64,000 nucleotides of DNA from Rhodohalobacter mucosus (GCF_003150675.1 NZ_QGGB01000005.1:248001-312000); one strand, 5' to 3'; counted from the stretch's first letter, positions 27,524 to 37,316 are shown. Numbers and translations are program-made. The notes: generated from the sequence alone by a model not told the origin.

Positions 27524-29013
27524 CAATATACCTCGCTGTTTTTAATCTGACCCCGTTTCCAGGAGAGTGCAGTGCTTGCTTCTTCCCGGTCATCAAAATG
27601 AACGCGGTTTCCGTTGATCTCCTGGTAGGTTTCATGGCCTTTGCCCGCAATCAGGATAATGTCATTGCCGTCCGAATCGGATATCACCGTGTGAATGGCG
27701 TCTTTCCGTGATGTTACGGTGTTGTAGCTATATCCGTCCGAGAAGCCGGTAACAACCTCATGTATAATGGCATCGGGATCCTCTGATCTGGGGTTATCCG
27801 AAGTAACCGTAACGTGGTCTGCATATTTTTCGGCAACGGCGGCCATTTTGGGACGCTTGGTCCGGTCGCGGTCGCCGCCGCAGCCAAAGATTACGGTAAG
27901 TTGCTGGTCTGAACTTTTAAGTCCTGCCAGTGTGGAAGCCACATTTTCGAGTGCATCGGGAGTATGTGCATAATCCACAAAGATGATGGGCAGGTCGGGA
28001 TCATCGCCATTTATGGAAACTCTCTCCATTCTGCCTTCGGCACCCTTGCATTTGCTCAGCTGTTCGGCGACGGTTCTGCCGTCAAATCCCAGTGAGGTGC
28101 AGATAATGAGCGCCTGTACAATATTTGACGCATTAAACTGGCCGACCAGGGGAGAGTGGATCTTAACGCCTTCAACGCCGACAATGGTCACTTCTGCCGA
28201 TGCTTCCTCGACAATTGCATTGATCAGCGCACTTCCCCTCAGAGAGATGTCCAGCACCTTGGCCTGCGTATCATCAACCATAAAACCCGCATATCGGTCG
28301 TCTGCGTTGATAACCGCCCAGCTGGTATCGCTCAGATTATCAAAAAGTATTTTTTTTGTAGCCGCATACTCTTCCATGGAAGAGTGGTAATCGAGGTGAT
28401 CGTGCGAAAGATTTGTAAAGGCAGCCACTTCAAAGTCTATGCCGATAACGCGTCCCTGGTGAAGTGCATGGGAGGATACTTCCATAACCAGGTAGGTGCA
28501 GCCGGCTTTCACCATTTTATTCATATCGTCGGCTAGCTCAATGGGATCCGCCGTGGTAAGCCGGCTCTCCATCTCTTCGTCATTGATTCGTTTGGATACG
28601 GTGCCCAGCAGCGCAGCCGGTTGATTCAGATAGCGCAGTGCTTGCCACACGAGCGTTGCAACGGTAGTTTTCCCGTTAGTTCCCGTAATTCCAATGATTC
28701 TGAGTTTTTTAGCGGGATCACCGGCCATTTTCTGAGCCAGCGGCGACAGAAGATTTCGGGTGTTTTGAACTACAATCACCGCTACATTCTCCTTCTGCAC
28801 ATCAAATTCCTCTTCAGTGATCAGAACGGAGGCTCCCCGCTCCAGCGCATCCTCCAGGTAGGAGTGGCCGTCGACCTGAAGACCGCGAATTGCAATAAAA
28901 ATATCGCCCTGCTTCACACTGCGCGAATCATTTCGCAGATTCCCAAGGGTTTCAGGGGCACGGCCCTGAACCGACATGGGGTTGCAGAATGATATGAGTT
29001 CGCTATAGGTCAT
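27523..29013 (-). CDS. murE: UDP-MurNAc-tripeptide synthetase
   Basis: The 496-aa Mur ligase adds the third amino acid of the stem peptide. It has RNDSRSVKQGDIFIAIRG at the front, the ATP loop GITGTNGKTTVATLVWQ (about 115), and TVTSDNPRSEDP near residue 410. The DNPR motif is the known marker for meso-diaminopimelate rather than lysine, so the peptidoglycan is predicted to be of the DAP type. It sits between ftsI (8 bp gap) and mraY. Confidence 0.95.
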   Translation of the reverse strand: MTYSELISFCNPMSVQGRAPETLGNLRNDSRSVKQGDIFIAIRGLQVDGHSYLEDALERGASVLITEEEFDVQKENVAVIVVQNTRNLLSPLAQKMAGDPAKKLRIIGITGTNGKTTVATLVWQALRYLNQPAALLGTVSKRINDEEMESRLTTADPIELADDMNKMVKAGCTYLVMEVSSHALHQGRVIGIDFEVAAFTNLSHDHLDYHSSMEEYAATKKILFDNLSDTSWAVINADDRYAGFMVDDTQAKVLDISLRGSALINAIVEEASAEVTIVGVEGVKIHSPLVGQFNASNIVQALIICTSLGFDGRTVAEQLSKCKGAEGRMERVSINGDDPDLPIIFVDYAHTPDALENVASTLAGLKSSDQQLTVIFGCGGDRDRTKRPKMAAVAEKYADHVTVTSDNPRSEDPDAIIHEVVTGFSDGYSYNTVTSRKDAIHTVISDSDGNDIILIAGKGHETYQEINGNRVHFDDREEASTALSWKRGQIKNSEVY

Positions 29014-29021
29014 CTTACTGA

Positions 29022-31169
29022 TTAATTCGATGCAATGGTTGCGGCTTCCGTCATTGGCTTTGCCAGCCCCCTTACGGTTACAGTTCGCCCCTGCCGCATA
29101 AGATCGCCTTCCCGGGGAAACTGTGAGTAAATGGTTCCTGAACCTATTGTTTCAATATCGAGCCCGGAACTCAGCAGGAGGGTTGTAGCCTGCCTCATGT
29201 TCATGCCTCTCAGGTTGGGAATCATGGCATACCCGTCCGGTATGGAATCCGGGGCTACTTCTCCCAACTTCAGATTCAACAATGTGTTTCCGTCAATTTT
29301 TTCACCGGCGGCGGGCGATTGTTCCACAACATAGGATCCGCTGCCCGATACCCTTGCCGGTATACCGGAATCCCGAAGCAACTCTTTTGCATGGTCAGCC
29401 TGCAGCCAGGTGATATTGGGAACAACGGTTTGCTCACGGTTCAGTGTTATCCGGTTGCCGGGCAACCTTCTGTAAAGTCTGTTATCGAGACCCGCAATAC
29501 GCGTAGAAATCTCACGGAAAATGGATCCTGCTGTAAACCCTCCGTAAATGCTGGTTCTGGGTTCGTCCAGAATCACCAGGATAACGTAGGCCGGATCCTC
29601 TGCCGGGAAAAATCCTGCAAAAGAGGCCCTGTATTTTGCCTGGTAGCGGCCGTCGATCAGTTTCTGTGCCGTCCCGGTTTTGCCTGCGATATCCAGACCC
29701 TGTACGGAGGCCCATTCTGCGGTTCCGGAGTCGCTGACCACCTCGCGGAACACGGGCAGCAGTTTTTCTATGGTCTCTTTTTTGGCAATTGTGCGGACAG
29801 GATCAGGTTTCGTCTGCCTGACTATATTTCCGTACTCATCTGTGATTTTATCAACAATATAAGGCCGCATCATTATACCTTCATTTGCAAAAGCGGCATA
29901 GGCCTGTGCAAGCTGCATGGGGGTTACCTGTACCTCATAACCGATCGACATCCAGGGAAGCGTAACACCGCTCCATTCGAACGGACGCTGGAGTTTTCCT
30001 CCCGGTTCGTTGGGAAGGTCGATATTGGTTGGCGTGCCGAAACCCATGTTCCTGGCATACTGATAAAACAGGTTCGGTTCCAGGCGCATTGCAAGCTCGG
30101 ATGTAGCTATATTCGATGATTTGGCGATCACTCCGGTGAAGTCAAGGTTACCCAGCGGATCATGATCACGCATCATCTGCCCATTGATTATTTTACGTCC
30201 GTTTTCCGGCGTTTCGAAGATCTCATCGCTGTCAAATATGTCCTGCTCAACAGCTGCAACAGCGGTTACCAGCTTAAAGGTGGATCCGGGTTCAATCAGA
30301 TCGGAAACGGCAAAATTTCTGCGGTTGATACTGGATTCACCGGCGGGAGAGTTGGGGTCGTAGGTGGGATAATTGGCCATCGCCTTGACAGCGCCTGTTT
30401 TTGGGTCCATCACGATTACGGAGCCGTAATTGGCCATATGCCGTTCAATCCCTGATTCCAGTTCTTCTTCGGCAATCGCCTGTATATACGCGTCCATGGT
30501 GGTATGGAGCGAATGCCCCTGCCTGGGCAGCTTGCGGGGTGCGCCAACATAGGCGAAAATACGGTTGCTGCGGTCTTTTCGTACCTGCTGAAGGCCGTTC
30601 TGGCCCTTCAGGATGTCGTTGTAGCTCGATTCAAGACCGGTCATCCCTTCAATATTGTGGTTTACGAAACCCAGGATATGGGCAGACAGCGATCCGAAGT
30701 TGTAGCTGCGCTTGTATTCCTCTTCCAGGATCACTCCCCGAACGCTCAGTTCGCGAAGGTCTTCATACGCACTTACCCCAACGCTTCGCTCGAGTACGAT
30801 GTAGCGGTTGCCGGGTGTTGCCTGGCGGATTCGGTTGCTGTACCATGAAGCAGGGCGGCCGGTATGATCGCTGAGCACATCGGCAACCTGCTTCAGTTGA
30901 TCGCGGGTTGTTCCGGGTGCATAGGGGTCGACAGCTACCTTATAAATAACCTGATTTGTTGCGAGGAGGGAGCCGTTTGCATCATAAATATTACCGCGCT
31001 GGGCGGGAATGGAGATGGTTTCGATAGCCTGGGAGCTCCAGAGTTCCTGCAGTTCATCCCCTTCGAGTACGTTAAGCCGTAAAATTTGCACAAGAATGGC
31101 AGTGGGGAGCAGCAGGAGAAGCCCCAGCATAAAAAACATACGCCCCATCATCACTGTGCGTTCGTTCAT
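29022..31169 (-). CDS. ftsI: Division transpeptidase (class B PBP) with PASTA domains
   Basis: The 715-aa class B penicillin-binding protein cross-links septal peptidoglycan. It has an N-terminal membrane helix (MGRMFFMLGLLLLLPTAIL), a pedestal domain, and a transpeptidase domain with the active site EPGSTFKLVTAV, SSNIATSEL (SxN) and AGKTGTAQ (KTG). Two PASTA repeats follow (from about residues 575 and 645, VVPNITWLQADHAKELL and AMIPNLRGMNMRQATTLLL), more like Firmicutes PBP2x/SpoVD than E. coli FtsI. It lies 7 bp after ftsL. Confidence 0.94.
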   Translation of the reverse strand: MNERTVMMGRMFFMLGLLLLLPTAILVQILRLNVLEGDELQELWSSQAIETISIPAQRGNIYDANGSLLATNQVIYKVAVDPYAPGTTRDQLKQVADVLSDHTGRPASWYSNRIRQATPGNRYIVLERSVGVSAYEDLRELSVRGVILEEEYKRSYNFGSLSAHILGFVNHNIEGMTGLESSYNDILKGQNGLQQVRKDRSNRIFAYVGAPRKLPRQGHSLHTTMDAYIQAIAEEELESGIERHMANYGSVIVMDPKTGAVKAMANYPTYDPNSPAGESSINRRNFAVSDLIEPGSTFKLVTAVAAVEQDIFDSDEIFETPENGRKIINGQMMRDHDPLGNLDFTGVIAKSSNIATSELAMRLEPNLFYQYARNMGFGTPTNIDLPNEPGGKLQRPFEWSGVTLPWMSIGYEVQVTPMQLAQAYAAFANEGIMMRPYIVDKITDEYGNIVRQTKPDPVRTIAKKETIEKLLPVFREVVSDSGTAEWASVQGLDIAGKTGTAQKLIDGRYQAKYRASFAGFFPAEDPAYVILVILDEPRTSIYGGFTAGSIFREISTRIAGLDNRLYRRLPGNRITLNREQTVVPNITWLQADHAKELLRDSGIPARVSGSGSYVVEQSPAAGEKIDGNTLLNLKLGEVAPDSIPDGYAMIPNLRGMNMRQATTLLLSSGLDIETIGSGTIYSQFPREGDLMRQGRTVTVRGLAKPMTEAATIASN

Positions 31170-31176
31170 TCAAAAT

Positions 31177-31629
31177 TTACGGTTTAAGGTGAATGATCTG
31201 GTCGGCGGGACCCGCGTTTACGAATCCCTTTTCCTGCGCTTTCTGGTAGATCTCTTTGGGACCTACCAGGCGGTCGTAAGCCAGACGCTGCTCGTTGTAG
31301 AGGCGCATGGCTTTGTTGTAATCGGCTTCGAGCTTCTGTACTTCCAGCAAGGTCTGCTGTGTACTGAAAACGTGACCGATATAGAGAATCCCGCAAACTC
31401 CGATCAAGAAGCTTGCGAGAATTACCTTCCAGGGGGTAAAAGCCGGAAGGGTCCTTTTCTTTTTAGGGGTATCCTGATGTATGCGTCTTCCATGCGTTGG
31501 GGAAGAGCCGCCTGTAATAGGTCCTTTTTGAAAAATGGTTTTTCGCTTGCGCTGTGCCGGCGTTCCGCCCGACAACACCCTGCGATTGGGTTTTACCTGT
31601 TTCTTTGTCTGTGGAGAGGTTACGAGCAT
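31177..31629 (-). CDS. ftsL: FtsL-like divisome protein
   Basis: This 150-aa protein has a long basic cytoplasmic tail (about 70 residues, rich in Lys/Arg), one membrane helix (WKVILASFLIGVCGILYIGHV) and a coiled-coil periplasmic part (EVQKLEADYNKAMRLYNEQR). That is the FtsL layout, and the position between rsmH and ftsI is canonical. The sequence itself is weakly conserved. The ATG overlaps the rsmH stop as TAATG. Confidence 0.8.
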   Translation of the reverse strand: MLVTSPQTKKQVKPNRRVLSGGTPAQRKRKTIFQKGPITGGSSPTHGRRIHQDTPKKKRTLPAFTPWKVILASFLIGVCGILYIGHVFSTQQTLLEVQKLEADYNKAMRLYNEQRLAYDRLVGPKEIYQKAQEKGFVNAGPADQIIHLKP

Positions 31630-32555
31630 TATGCTGTATCCTCCCCGGTTTTCTCCGCAACCCTCATTTTGGCGCTTCTGGCCGCCGGATTCCGCTCAAT
31701 CTCTTCCTCGGAAGGCACAATGATGTGCCGGGTGATCATCCGTATGGGCGACAACGGGTTGCCGTAAAAGTCTTTTTCAACCTTACCCTCAAAATTTCCG
31801 CTTCTGAAGAAATTCTTCACCAGACGGTCTTCCAGGGAGTGGTAGGAGATCGCAACGATGCGTCCGCCGGGTCTGAGCAGTTCGAGCGAAGCTTTCAGTA
31901 CCTGCTTCAGCACGTCCAGCTCTCTGTTCACCTCAATGCGAATGCCCTGAAATACGCGGGCTACCGATTTGATGGTATGCCGGCCGTAAACAACATTCTC
32001 AATGGCGTTTCGCAGCTCACCGGTGGTTTCAATGGGACGCTGCGCAATGATTTCGCGAGCAATTTCACGGCTCAGCCGTTCCTCACCGTAGTGAAAAATA
32101 ACGTCGCGCAGTTTTTCGTACGGATAGTCGTTCACTACCTGATAGGCGGAAACGCCGCTCATATCGCTCATGCGCATATCGAGCGGACCATCGTGCTGAA
32201 AACTGAACCCGCGTTCGGGATCCCTGATCTGGTGGGTTGAAACGCCCAGATCGAGCAGGATGCCGTCAATCTTACCATGATGCTCAGCCGGAATAAGTGT
32301 TGAGAGATAACCGAAGTTTCCCGTTACCGGTACAAAACGATCATCATCGCCGATATTCAGGGCAGCCGCCTCATGGGCTTCGCTGTCCTGATCCACACCA
32401 TATAATACGCCATTGCCGTCGAGGCGCAACAAAATTTCCTTGCTGTGTCCGCCGCCGCCAAGGGTGCCGTCTATATAAATACCGCTGGTGTCCGTAACCA
32501 GGTGATCGACTGACGCCTGGAGCAGAACGGGGATATGGGGATGATATGTGGTCAT
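31629..32555 (-). CDS. rsmH: 16S rRNA (cytosine-1402-N4)-methyltransferase
   Basis: This SAM-dependent enzyme methylates C1402 of 16S rRNA. The SAM site IDGTLGGGGHSKEILLRL, then LLDLGVSTHQIRDPERGFSF and the late GGRIVAISYHSLEDRLVKNFF are typical. The frame opens nine codons earlier inside mraZ, but the ATG at 32555 has an ideal Shine-Dalgarno (AAGGAG, six bases before it) and starts just past the mraZ stop, so I use it. Confidence 0.95.
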   Translation of the reverse strand: MTTYHPHIPVLLQASVDHLVTDTSGIYIDGTLGGGGHSKEILLRLDGNGVLYGVDQDSEAHEAAALNIGDDDRFVPVTGNFGYLSTLIPAEHHGKIDGILLDLGVSTHQIRDPERGFSFQHDGPLDMRMSDMSGVSAYQVVNDYPYEKLRDVIFHYGEERLSREIAREIIAQRPIETTGELRNAIENVVYGRHTIKSVARVFQGIRIEVNRELDVLKQVLKASLELLRPGGRIVAISYHSLEDRLVKNFFRSGNFEGKVEKDFYGNPLSPIRMITRHIIVPSEEEIERNPAARSAKMRVAEKTGEDTA

Positions 32556-32556
32556 C

Positions 32557-33021
32557 TTAATCTCCTTCAGCATCTCCGTCACCCATTACCTGTTCCATAA
32601 CATCCAGGTACGATTCAAAATCCTGTTCGTCATCCTGCATCGTGAGTTTTTCAGGAGCCCAGATCTCAATCAGCTCACCGCTGCCAATAAAAATGGCCGT
32701 CTCGGAGATACCCGACCACTCTTTCAGGTGGCCCGGCAGGGAGATGCGGTTTTGCTTGTCGAGGGTGATATCCTCGGCATAGCGTAATAAATTTCGTTTG
32801 ATGAGCCGGCCTTTGCGGGAGAAGCTGTTCAGTTCGTCCAGGCGTTCCTCTACCTTTTCCCATTCATCCTGGGGATAGAGATGGAGACAGGAATCCTGGC
32901 CGCGGAGCAGGGTAAAACGCTCCTGGGCGTCGGCGCTGACAGCTTTACGCAACTTGGCCGGAAAAGCAACGCGGCCCTTGTTGTCTACGCTGTGTTCATA
33001 TTCCCCTTTAAAACTTGGCAC
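32557..33021 (-). CDS. mraZ: Transcriptional regulator MraZ
   Basis: This 154-aa protein has two SpoVT/AbrB-like half domains: FKGEYEHSVDNKGRVAFPAK at the start, and NLLRYAEDITLDKQNRISLP from about residue 75. Each has the DxxGR-type motif (DNKGR, DKQNR). MraZ is known to repress its own operon by binding TGGGN repeats, and such repeats lie upstream here. The start is GTG at 33021. It leads the dcw cluster. Confidence 0.94.
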   Translation of the reverse strand: MPSFKGEYEHSVDNKGRVAFPAKLRKAVSADAQERFTLLRGQDSCLHLYPQDEWEKVEERLDELNSFSRKGRLIKRNLLRYAEDITLDKQNRISLPGHLKEWSGISETAIFIGSGELIEIWAPEKLTMQDDEQDFESYLDVMEQVMGDGDAEGD

Positions 33022-33106
33022 GGATTAGTTGATCCTGGTCTGTGATTGCTAAAACTTCCCGGGAGCTGTTGGTTCGTTGAATGGTCGGGAATCTTGCTAA
33101 TTAATT

Positions 33107-33131
33107 CCCCACTACTCCCCACATCGTCCCA
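33107..33131 (-). promoter_or_regulatory. MraZ operator (three TGGGN boxes, exact 10-bp period)
   Basis: The minus strand reads TGGGA, five bases, TGGGG, five bases, TGGGG (boxes at 33127-33131, 33117-33121, 33107-33111). This is the known MraZ binding layout. The boxes start directly after the -10 element of the promoter below. Confidence 0.8.
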
Positions 33132-33132
33132 C

Positions 33133-33162
33133 AAAGTAGGTTATTGTTCCCATATATGTCAA
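33133..33162 (-). promoter_or_regulatory. dcw cluster promoter (TTGACA-18-TACTTT)
   Basis: On the minus strand a perfect -35 TTGACA (33157-33162) is followed after 18 bases by TACTTT (33133-33138). The start would fall about 33126, inside the MraZ boxes, leaving a leader of about 105 bases before mraZ. Confidence 0.7.
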
Positions 33163-33271
33163 GAAAAAATGCAAGGAATGCAAATAAATTTTTAAATGCG
33201 ATTTATTTATGTTGCATAAAAGTGTCTAAAAAGTGCTTTAAAGCCCTATTGAAGAGAATTTTTTGACAAAG

Positions 33272-33297
33272 TGGGTGAACGGTGGGGAGTAGTGGGA
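33272..33297 (+). promoter_or_regulatory. Second TGGGN box cluster, opposite orientation
   Basis: TGGGT (33272-33276), TGGGG (33283-33287) and TGGGA (33293-33297) lie on the plus strand about 110 bp upstream of the dcw -35 element, with 11- and 10-bp periods. Only one of the spacings is the five-base MraZ spacer, so binding is uncertain. Confidence 0.45.
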
Positions 33298-33319
33298 GGG
33301 AAAGGCTTGCGATGAGCGA

Positions 33320-34036
33320 TGAGTGATGGACGATGGACGATGGGCGATGAGCGATACGTAGCCTGAAGCCTGCGGCATCAGGGTTTGTTGAAGATCCATC
33401 CCGGTTTGGTAATTGGAGATCCGTCGATTTCGCTCGGGATGACAATGCGAGAGGAAAGTCAGTGGCGGTGCATAAAATCAGGTCTAGTTCATTCGATTAT
33501 CCGGCGCCGAGAGGGCAGGAGGGCAAATCTTGAACCCAACACCGGAGGTGTTGAATATTTATAGCCCCGGGTAAAACCCGGGGTGTGTATGTGCCAATAT
33601 TCCAACCCCGAGCCCTGATGTTGATCAAAGCCTGGATGTGTATCGAGGGGGTTCCGGGAATGATTTATGATGGATGATGGGCGATGAGTGATGAGCGATG
33701 TGAAGCTAGAAGTCTTGCGGCATTAGGGTTTGTTGAAGATCCATCCCGGTTTGGTAATTGGAGATCCCTCGACTTCGGTCGGGATGACAATGCGTGAGGA
33801 AAGTCAGTGGCGGTGCATAAAATCAGGTGTAGTTCATTCGATTATCCGGCGCCGAGAGGGCAGGAGGGCAAATCTTGAACCCAACACCGGAGGTATTGAA
33901 TATTTATAGACCCGGGTAAAACCCGGGGTGTGTATGTGCCAATATTCCAACCCCGAGCCCTGATGTTGATCAAAGCCTGGATGTGTATCGAGGGGGTTCC
34001 GGGAATGATTTGTGATGGACGATGGGTGATGAGTTA
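33320..34036. repeat. 345-bp tandem duplication in the mraZ upstream region
   Basis: Two nearly identical copies lie head to tail with an exact 345-base offset (for example GGGAATGATTT at 33656 and 34001). Only scattered substitutions are visible. Each copy holds a degenerate GATGRGYGATG stretch, a TTCGGTCGGGATGACAATG-like segment, the palindrome ACACCGGAGGTGT, and the hairpin CCCCGGGTAAAACCCGGGG. No plausible gene is seen from 33022 to 34285; the short frames there are repeat-derived. The far side (34037-34285) holds further degenerate short repeats. Confidence 0.85.
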
Positions 34037-34285
34037 AGAGTAGTGAGTATTAAGACATCAGACGTTAAACGTGAGACGGGTGAGTGATCTCTGATTGGAG
34101 ATTGTTGATTGTCGATCTCAGAGAAATTTCCAATACTGCACCCCTTGGTCAATGAAGCTTTCCTGATCTACAAAGCTTCAGCGTAGTAGATAGCGTAGTT
34201 GACTGCTGCGTGCAGTTCACTTCTTGGGAATCGCCTTCGGCTCGGAGCGCAGTCCCGATCCTTCGGAATACCCTGCACCCTGCAC

Positions 34286-37200
34286 CTACGCGGCCCGAAT
34301 AATCCGTCTCGCCCAAATACTGATATCATCCAGAATAACATAGATAGAGGGCAGAACAATCAGCGTCACAACTGTAGAAAATGTGAGACCGCCAACAATG
34401 GCCCTGGCCATCGGAAAGTAGGGGGGGCCTTCACCACCGATTTGGGTGGTGCCCAGGCAGAGGGGGATCAGGCCAAGAACGGTCGTCGCAGCCGTCATCA
34501 GAATGGGACGCATCCGGTCTTTTCCGCCCTGAATCACCGCATCGCGTCTGGACAGGCCTTCACCCCGCAGGTGGTTGATATGGTCGATCAATACGATGCC
34601 GTTATTCACCACAATTCCCATCAGAATCAGAATTCCGATAAAGGCCATCAAGTCAAAATTAGTGCCGGTAATAAAGAAAAACCAGAAGATGCCCACCACA
34701 CCAAATAGAATGCAGGACAATACACTCGTGGGGTACAAAAGGGATTCAAAGAGCGATGCCATGATCAGATAGATCAGAAAAAAAGCGATAGCAATATTGA
34801 AAAGCATCACGTTCATTGCTTCCAGGTCGTTGCCAAAACTGCGTCCGTAGCTCCATGAGTACCCGGCGGGATAGACCATTTGGTCCATCACTCCGGAAAT
34901 TTTTCCCCTCGCCTCATCGGAGGTGATCCCTTCCAGGTTGATGGCAATACCCAGCGAGGTTTTGCGGTTTTCACGGAAGATGCGCCCTGATCCGGGACTC
35001 TGCTCAAAAGTGGCCAGCGTGGCCAGTTTTACGGTCTGGTCGTCACCCACGGATATGGGCAGATCTTTGAGATCATCCAGCGTCTGCCGGTTTACATCCT
35101 GAAACGCCAGAACCACGTCAATTTCACTTTCCGGTCCGCGGATTCGCTGAACCGTCTGCCCCCGCATGGCGCCCGATACCATATTGGCAACGGCTCCCGA
35201 TGTGAGCCCGAAATTCCGTGCCCGGTTATGATCCACGGTGAGCCGCACTTCATCGCTGCCTGATTCGGCTTCCGACCTAACATCCGCAAAACCTTCCATC
35301 TGGCCAAGACGCCACTCTACCTGCTCTGCAAGTTCTTCCAGCACATCCATCGACTCACCCTGCACAAATACCCGGACCTGTTCACCGCCGCTACGGTTGA
35401 TATACTCAAAAGCGGGCTCGCCAATGGCGATTTCCGGAAGATTTGCTTCAATCTCCTCCTTGATCCGGGTGACAGACTTTTCGGCATCATCGTCCGCTAT
35501 CAGGTTGATGGACGAATTCGCGTATTCAGGCTGGTAGTAGGTATAAACGGATTCAATCTCAAACTTTTCCTGGTTGCTGTAAAGGTACCCCTCAATGCGA
35601 TCAACGGACTCTTTGACCGTTTCAAGGGTGTAGGCTGAATTCAGGTTATACTGCAGCTCCAGTTTCCGCTCCTCAACGCGCGGGAACATATCAACACTCA
35701 TCATGGAAAGCGGAATCGCACCGCTGAAAAAGAGCAGCGTGATCAGTACAACGGAGAGTTTTCTTCGCTCGAGCAGCCATCCCAGCAAAGCGGAATATTT
35801 ATCCGACATGTTGTCGATGGCAGTCTGCTTTTCAGACTTTTTGGGAGGTTTAATATTTGATGTAAGAAGCGGGATCACCGTAAGGGAGATCACAAGGGAC
35901 GCAATCAGCGAAATGATGATCGCCATACCGATATAGTACATGTGCTGGGAAACAAAGCTCTCATTCACCACATTTGGAAGGAACACGATGATGGACGTAA
36001 GCGTACCGGCGGTGACGGCAACGGCCACCTGTTTTGTTCCGAGGGCGGCTGCTTTTTTGGGATCCTTCAGCTGCCGCTGATAGCGATGGATATTCTCCGT
36101 GACCACAACGGCATTATCCACCAGCATACCGATGGCCAGCATCAGGCCCGTCATGGACAGAATGTTGAGGCTGATATCCAGGAAAAAGAAGAATCCCAGT
36201 GTAACGATGATTGAAAACGGCACGGCAGTGGCGACGATCATGGTCGTGCCGGCGTGTCTCAAAAAGATGTAGAGAACGAGGAGCGAGAAGAGGGCGCCGA
36301 TCATGCCCGCATTGAAGAGTTCGCGAAGAGAGCTCAGAATACCGTCTGCCTGGTTAAACATCTGATAGATCTCAATACCCTGCATTTCCGGCCGGTCACC
36401 AATTTCATCGATTTCGGCAAGAACAAGATCCACTACCTCAACCGTATTGGCCGTGGACTCTTTGGTAATGTCAAGGCCCACCGCATATTTCCGGTCAAGG
36501 TGCCGGGCATAATTCCGTTCCGGAGTGGTGTAGGTTACGGTCGCAACATCTTTTACCCGGATATTGTTATCGGCAATAATAATATTCTCGATATCTTCTA
36601 CGCCCTGCAGATCACCCATCGGACGCACCATATATCGGAGTCCAGCATCGGTAATTTTTCCTGCTGACACAGAGAAGTTAGCCTGGCTGATTGTACTGCT
36701 GAGCTCATTGAGGTTGATGCCGTATGCGGTGATGCGGGCCGGATCCAGTTCAACCCGTATCTCCCGTTTCTCAACACCATACAGCGTTACCTGGCCAACA
36801 CCCGGAATACGTTCAATACGCTGTTTGAGATTGCGGTTGAGGAGTTCATACGCATTCGACAGGTCCCGGTCGCTGGAGATCCGCAGCTGAAGGGTAGGGG
36901 CATCGCCATCCTGAAATTTATTGATTGAATAGTACTCGAAATCATCAGGCAGCTGGTTTCTAATGCTCTCGATCTTCTCTTTTATCTCAATGGCCTTCAG
37001 GTTGATGTCGGTTCCCTGCTTGAAAATGACAACCACACCCGCATTGTCCTCCCCTGAGTTTGAATTGATGCGGTCAACACCGCTCAATGTGGCAAGAACC
37101 TCCTCAATGGGCCGTGCAATGGTTTCATTGGTCTCGGTAGGCGTGGAGTTTGGGTATGGAAGATCAATAAAAGCCCCCGGAAACGTAATATTGGGCATAA

Positions 37201-37306
37201 ACTCGAGTGGCACCAGCCGTGTCGCAATAATGCCTACCACCACCAGGCTCACGAATACCATGAGGGTGGTGACGGGGCGGCGCAGCGAAAGATCTGTTAT
37301 GTGCAT
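34286..37306 (-). CDS. RND efflux permease (second of two)
   Basis: This 1006-aa inner-membrane proton-driven exporter has the twelve-helix RND layout with two large periplasmic loops. The TM4 region reads AIGMLVDNAVVVTENI, with DN where AcrB has the DD proton-relay pair. The TM10 region reads GIVVNNGIVLIDHIN, with N where AcrB has a key lysine. It ends the operon adaptor-permease-permease, 10 bp after the first permease. No outer-membrane TolC-like partner is in the window. Substrate is unknown. Confidence 0.9.
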   Translation of the reverse strand: MHITDLSLRRPVTTLMVFVSLVVVGIIATRLVPLEFMPNITFPGAFIDLPYPNSTPTETNETIARPIEEVLATLSGVDRINSNSGEDNAGVVVIFKQGTDINLKAIEIKEKIESIRNQLPDDFEYYSINKFQDGDAPTLQLRISSDRDLSNAYELLNRNLKQRIERIPGVGQVTLYGVEKREIRVELDPARITAYGINLNELSSTISQANFSVSAGKITDAGLRYMVRPMGDLQGVEDIENIIIADNNIRVKDVATVTYTTPERNYARHLDRKYAVGLDITKESTANTVEVVDLVLAEIDEIGDRPEMQGIEIYQMFNQADGILSSLRELFNAGMIGALFSLLVLYIFLRHAGTTMIVATAVPFSIIVTLGFFFFLDISLNILSMTGLMLAIGMLVDNAVVVTENIHRYQRQLKDPKKAAALGTKQVAVAVTAGTLTSIIVFLPNVVNESFVSQHMYYIGMAIIISLIASLVISLTVIPLLTSNIKPPKKSEKQTAIDNMSDKYSALLGWLLERRKLSVVLITLLFFSGAIPLSMMSVDMFPRVEERKLELQYNLNSAYTLETVKESVDRIEGYLYSNQEKFEIESVYTYYQPEYANSSINLIADDDAEKSVTRIKEEIEANLPEIAIGEPAFEYINRSGGEQVRVFVQGESMDVLEELAEQVEWRLGQMEGFADVRSEAESGSDEVRLTVDHNRARNFGLTSGAVANMVSGAMRGQTVQRIRGPESEIDVVLAFQDVNRQTLDDLKDLPISVGDDQTVKLATLATFEQSPGSGRIFRENRKTSLGIAINLEGITSDEARGKISGVMDQMVYPAGYSWSYGRSFGNDLEAMNVMLFNIAIAFFLIYLIMASLFESLLYPTSVLSCILFGVVGIFWFFFITGTNFDLMAFIGILILMGIVVNNGIVLIDHINHLRGEGLSRRDAVIQGGKDRMRPILMTAATTVLGLIPLCLGTTQIGGEGPPYFPMARAIVGGLTFSTVVTLIVLPSIYVILDDISIWARRIIRAA

Positions 37307-37316
37307 GGTGCCCTTC

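Noticed and set aside
29319-30119. 266-codon plus-strand frame
   Set aside because: Antisense to ftsI; Cys-rich shadow composition.
33320-34036. Possible CRISPR array
   Set aside because: Only two long units with a 345-bp period and no short repeat-spacer alternation or cas genes.
33203-34152. Short minus-strand frames of 60-80 codons upstream of mraZ
   Set aside because: They are made of the tandem and GATGRGYGATG repeats, with no start signals or homologous motifs.
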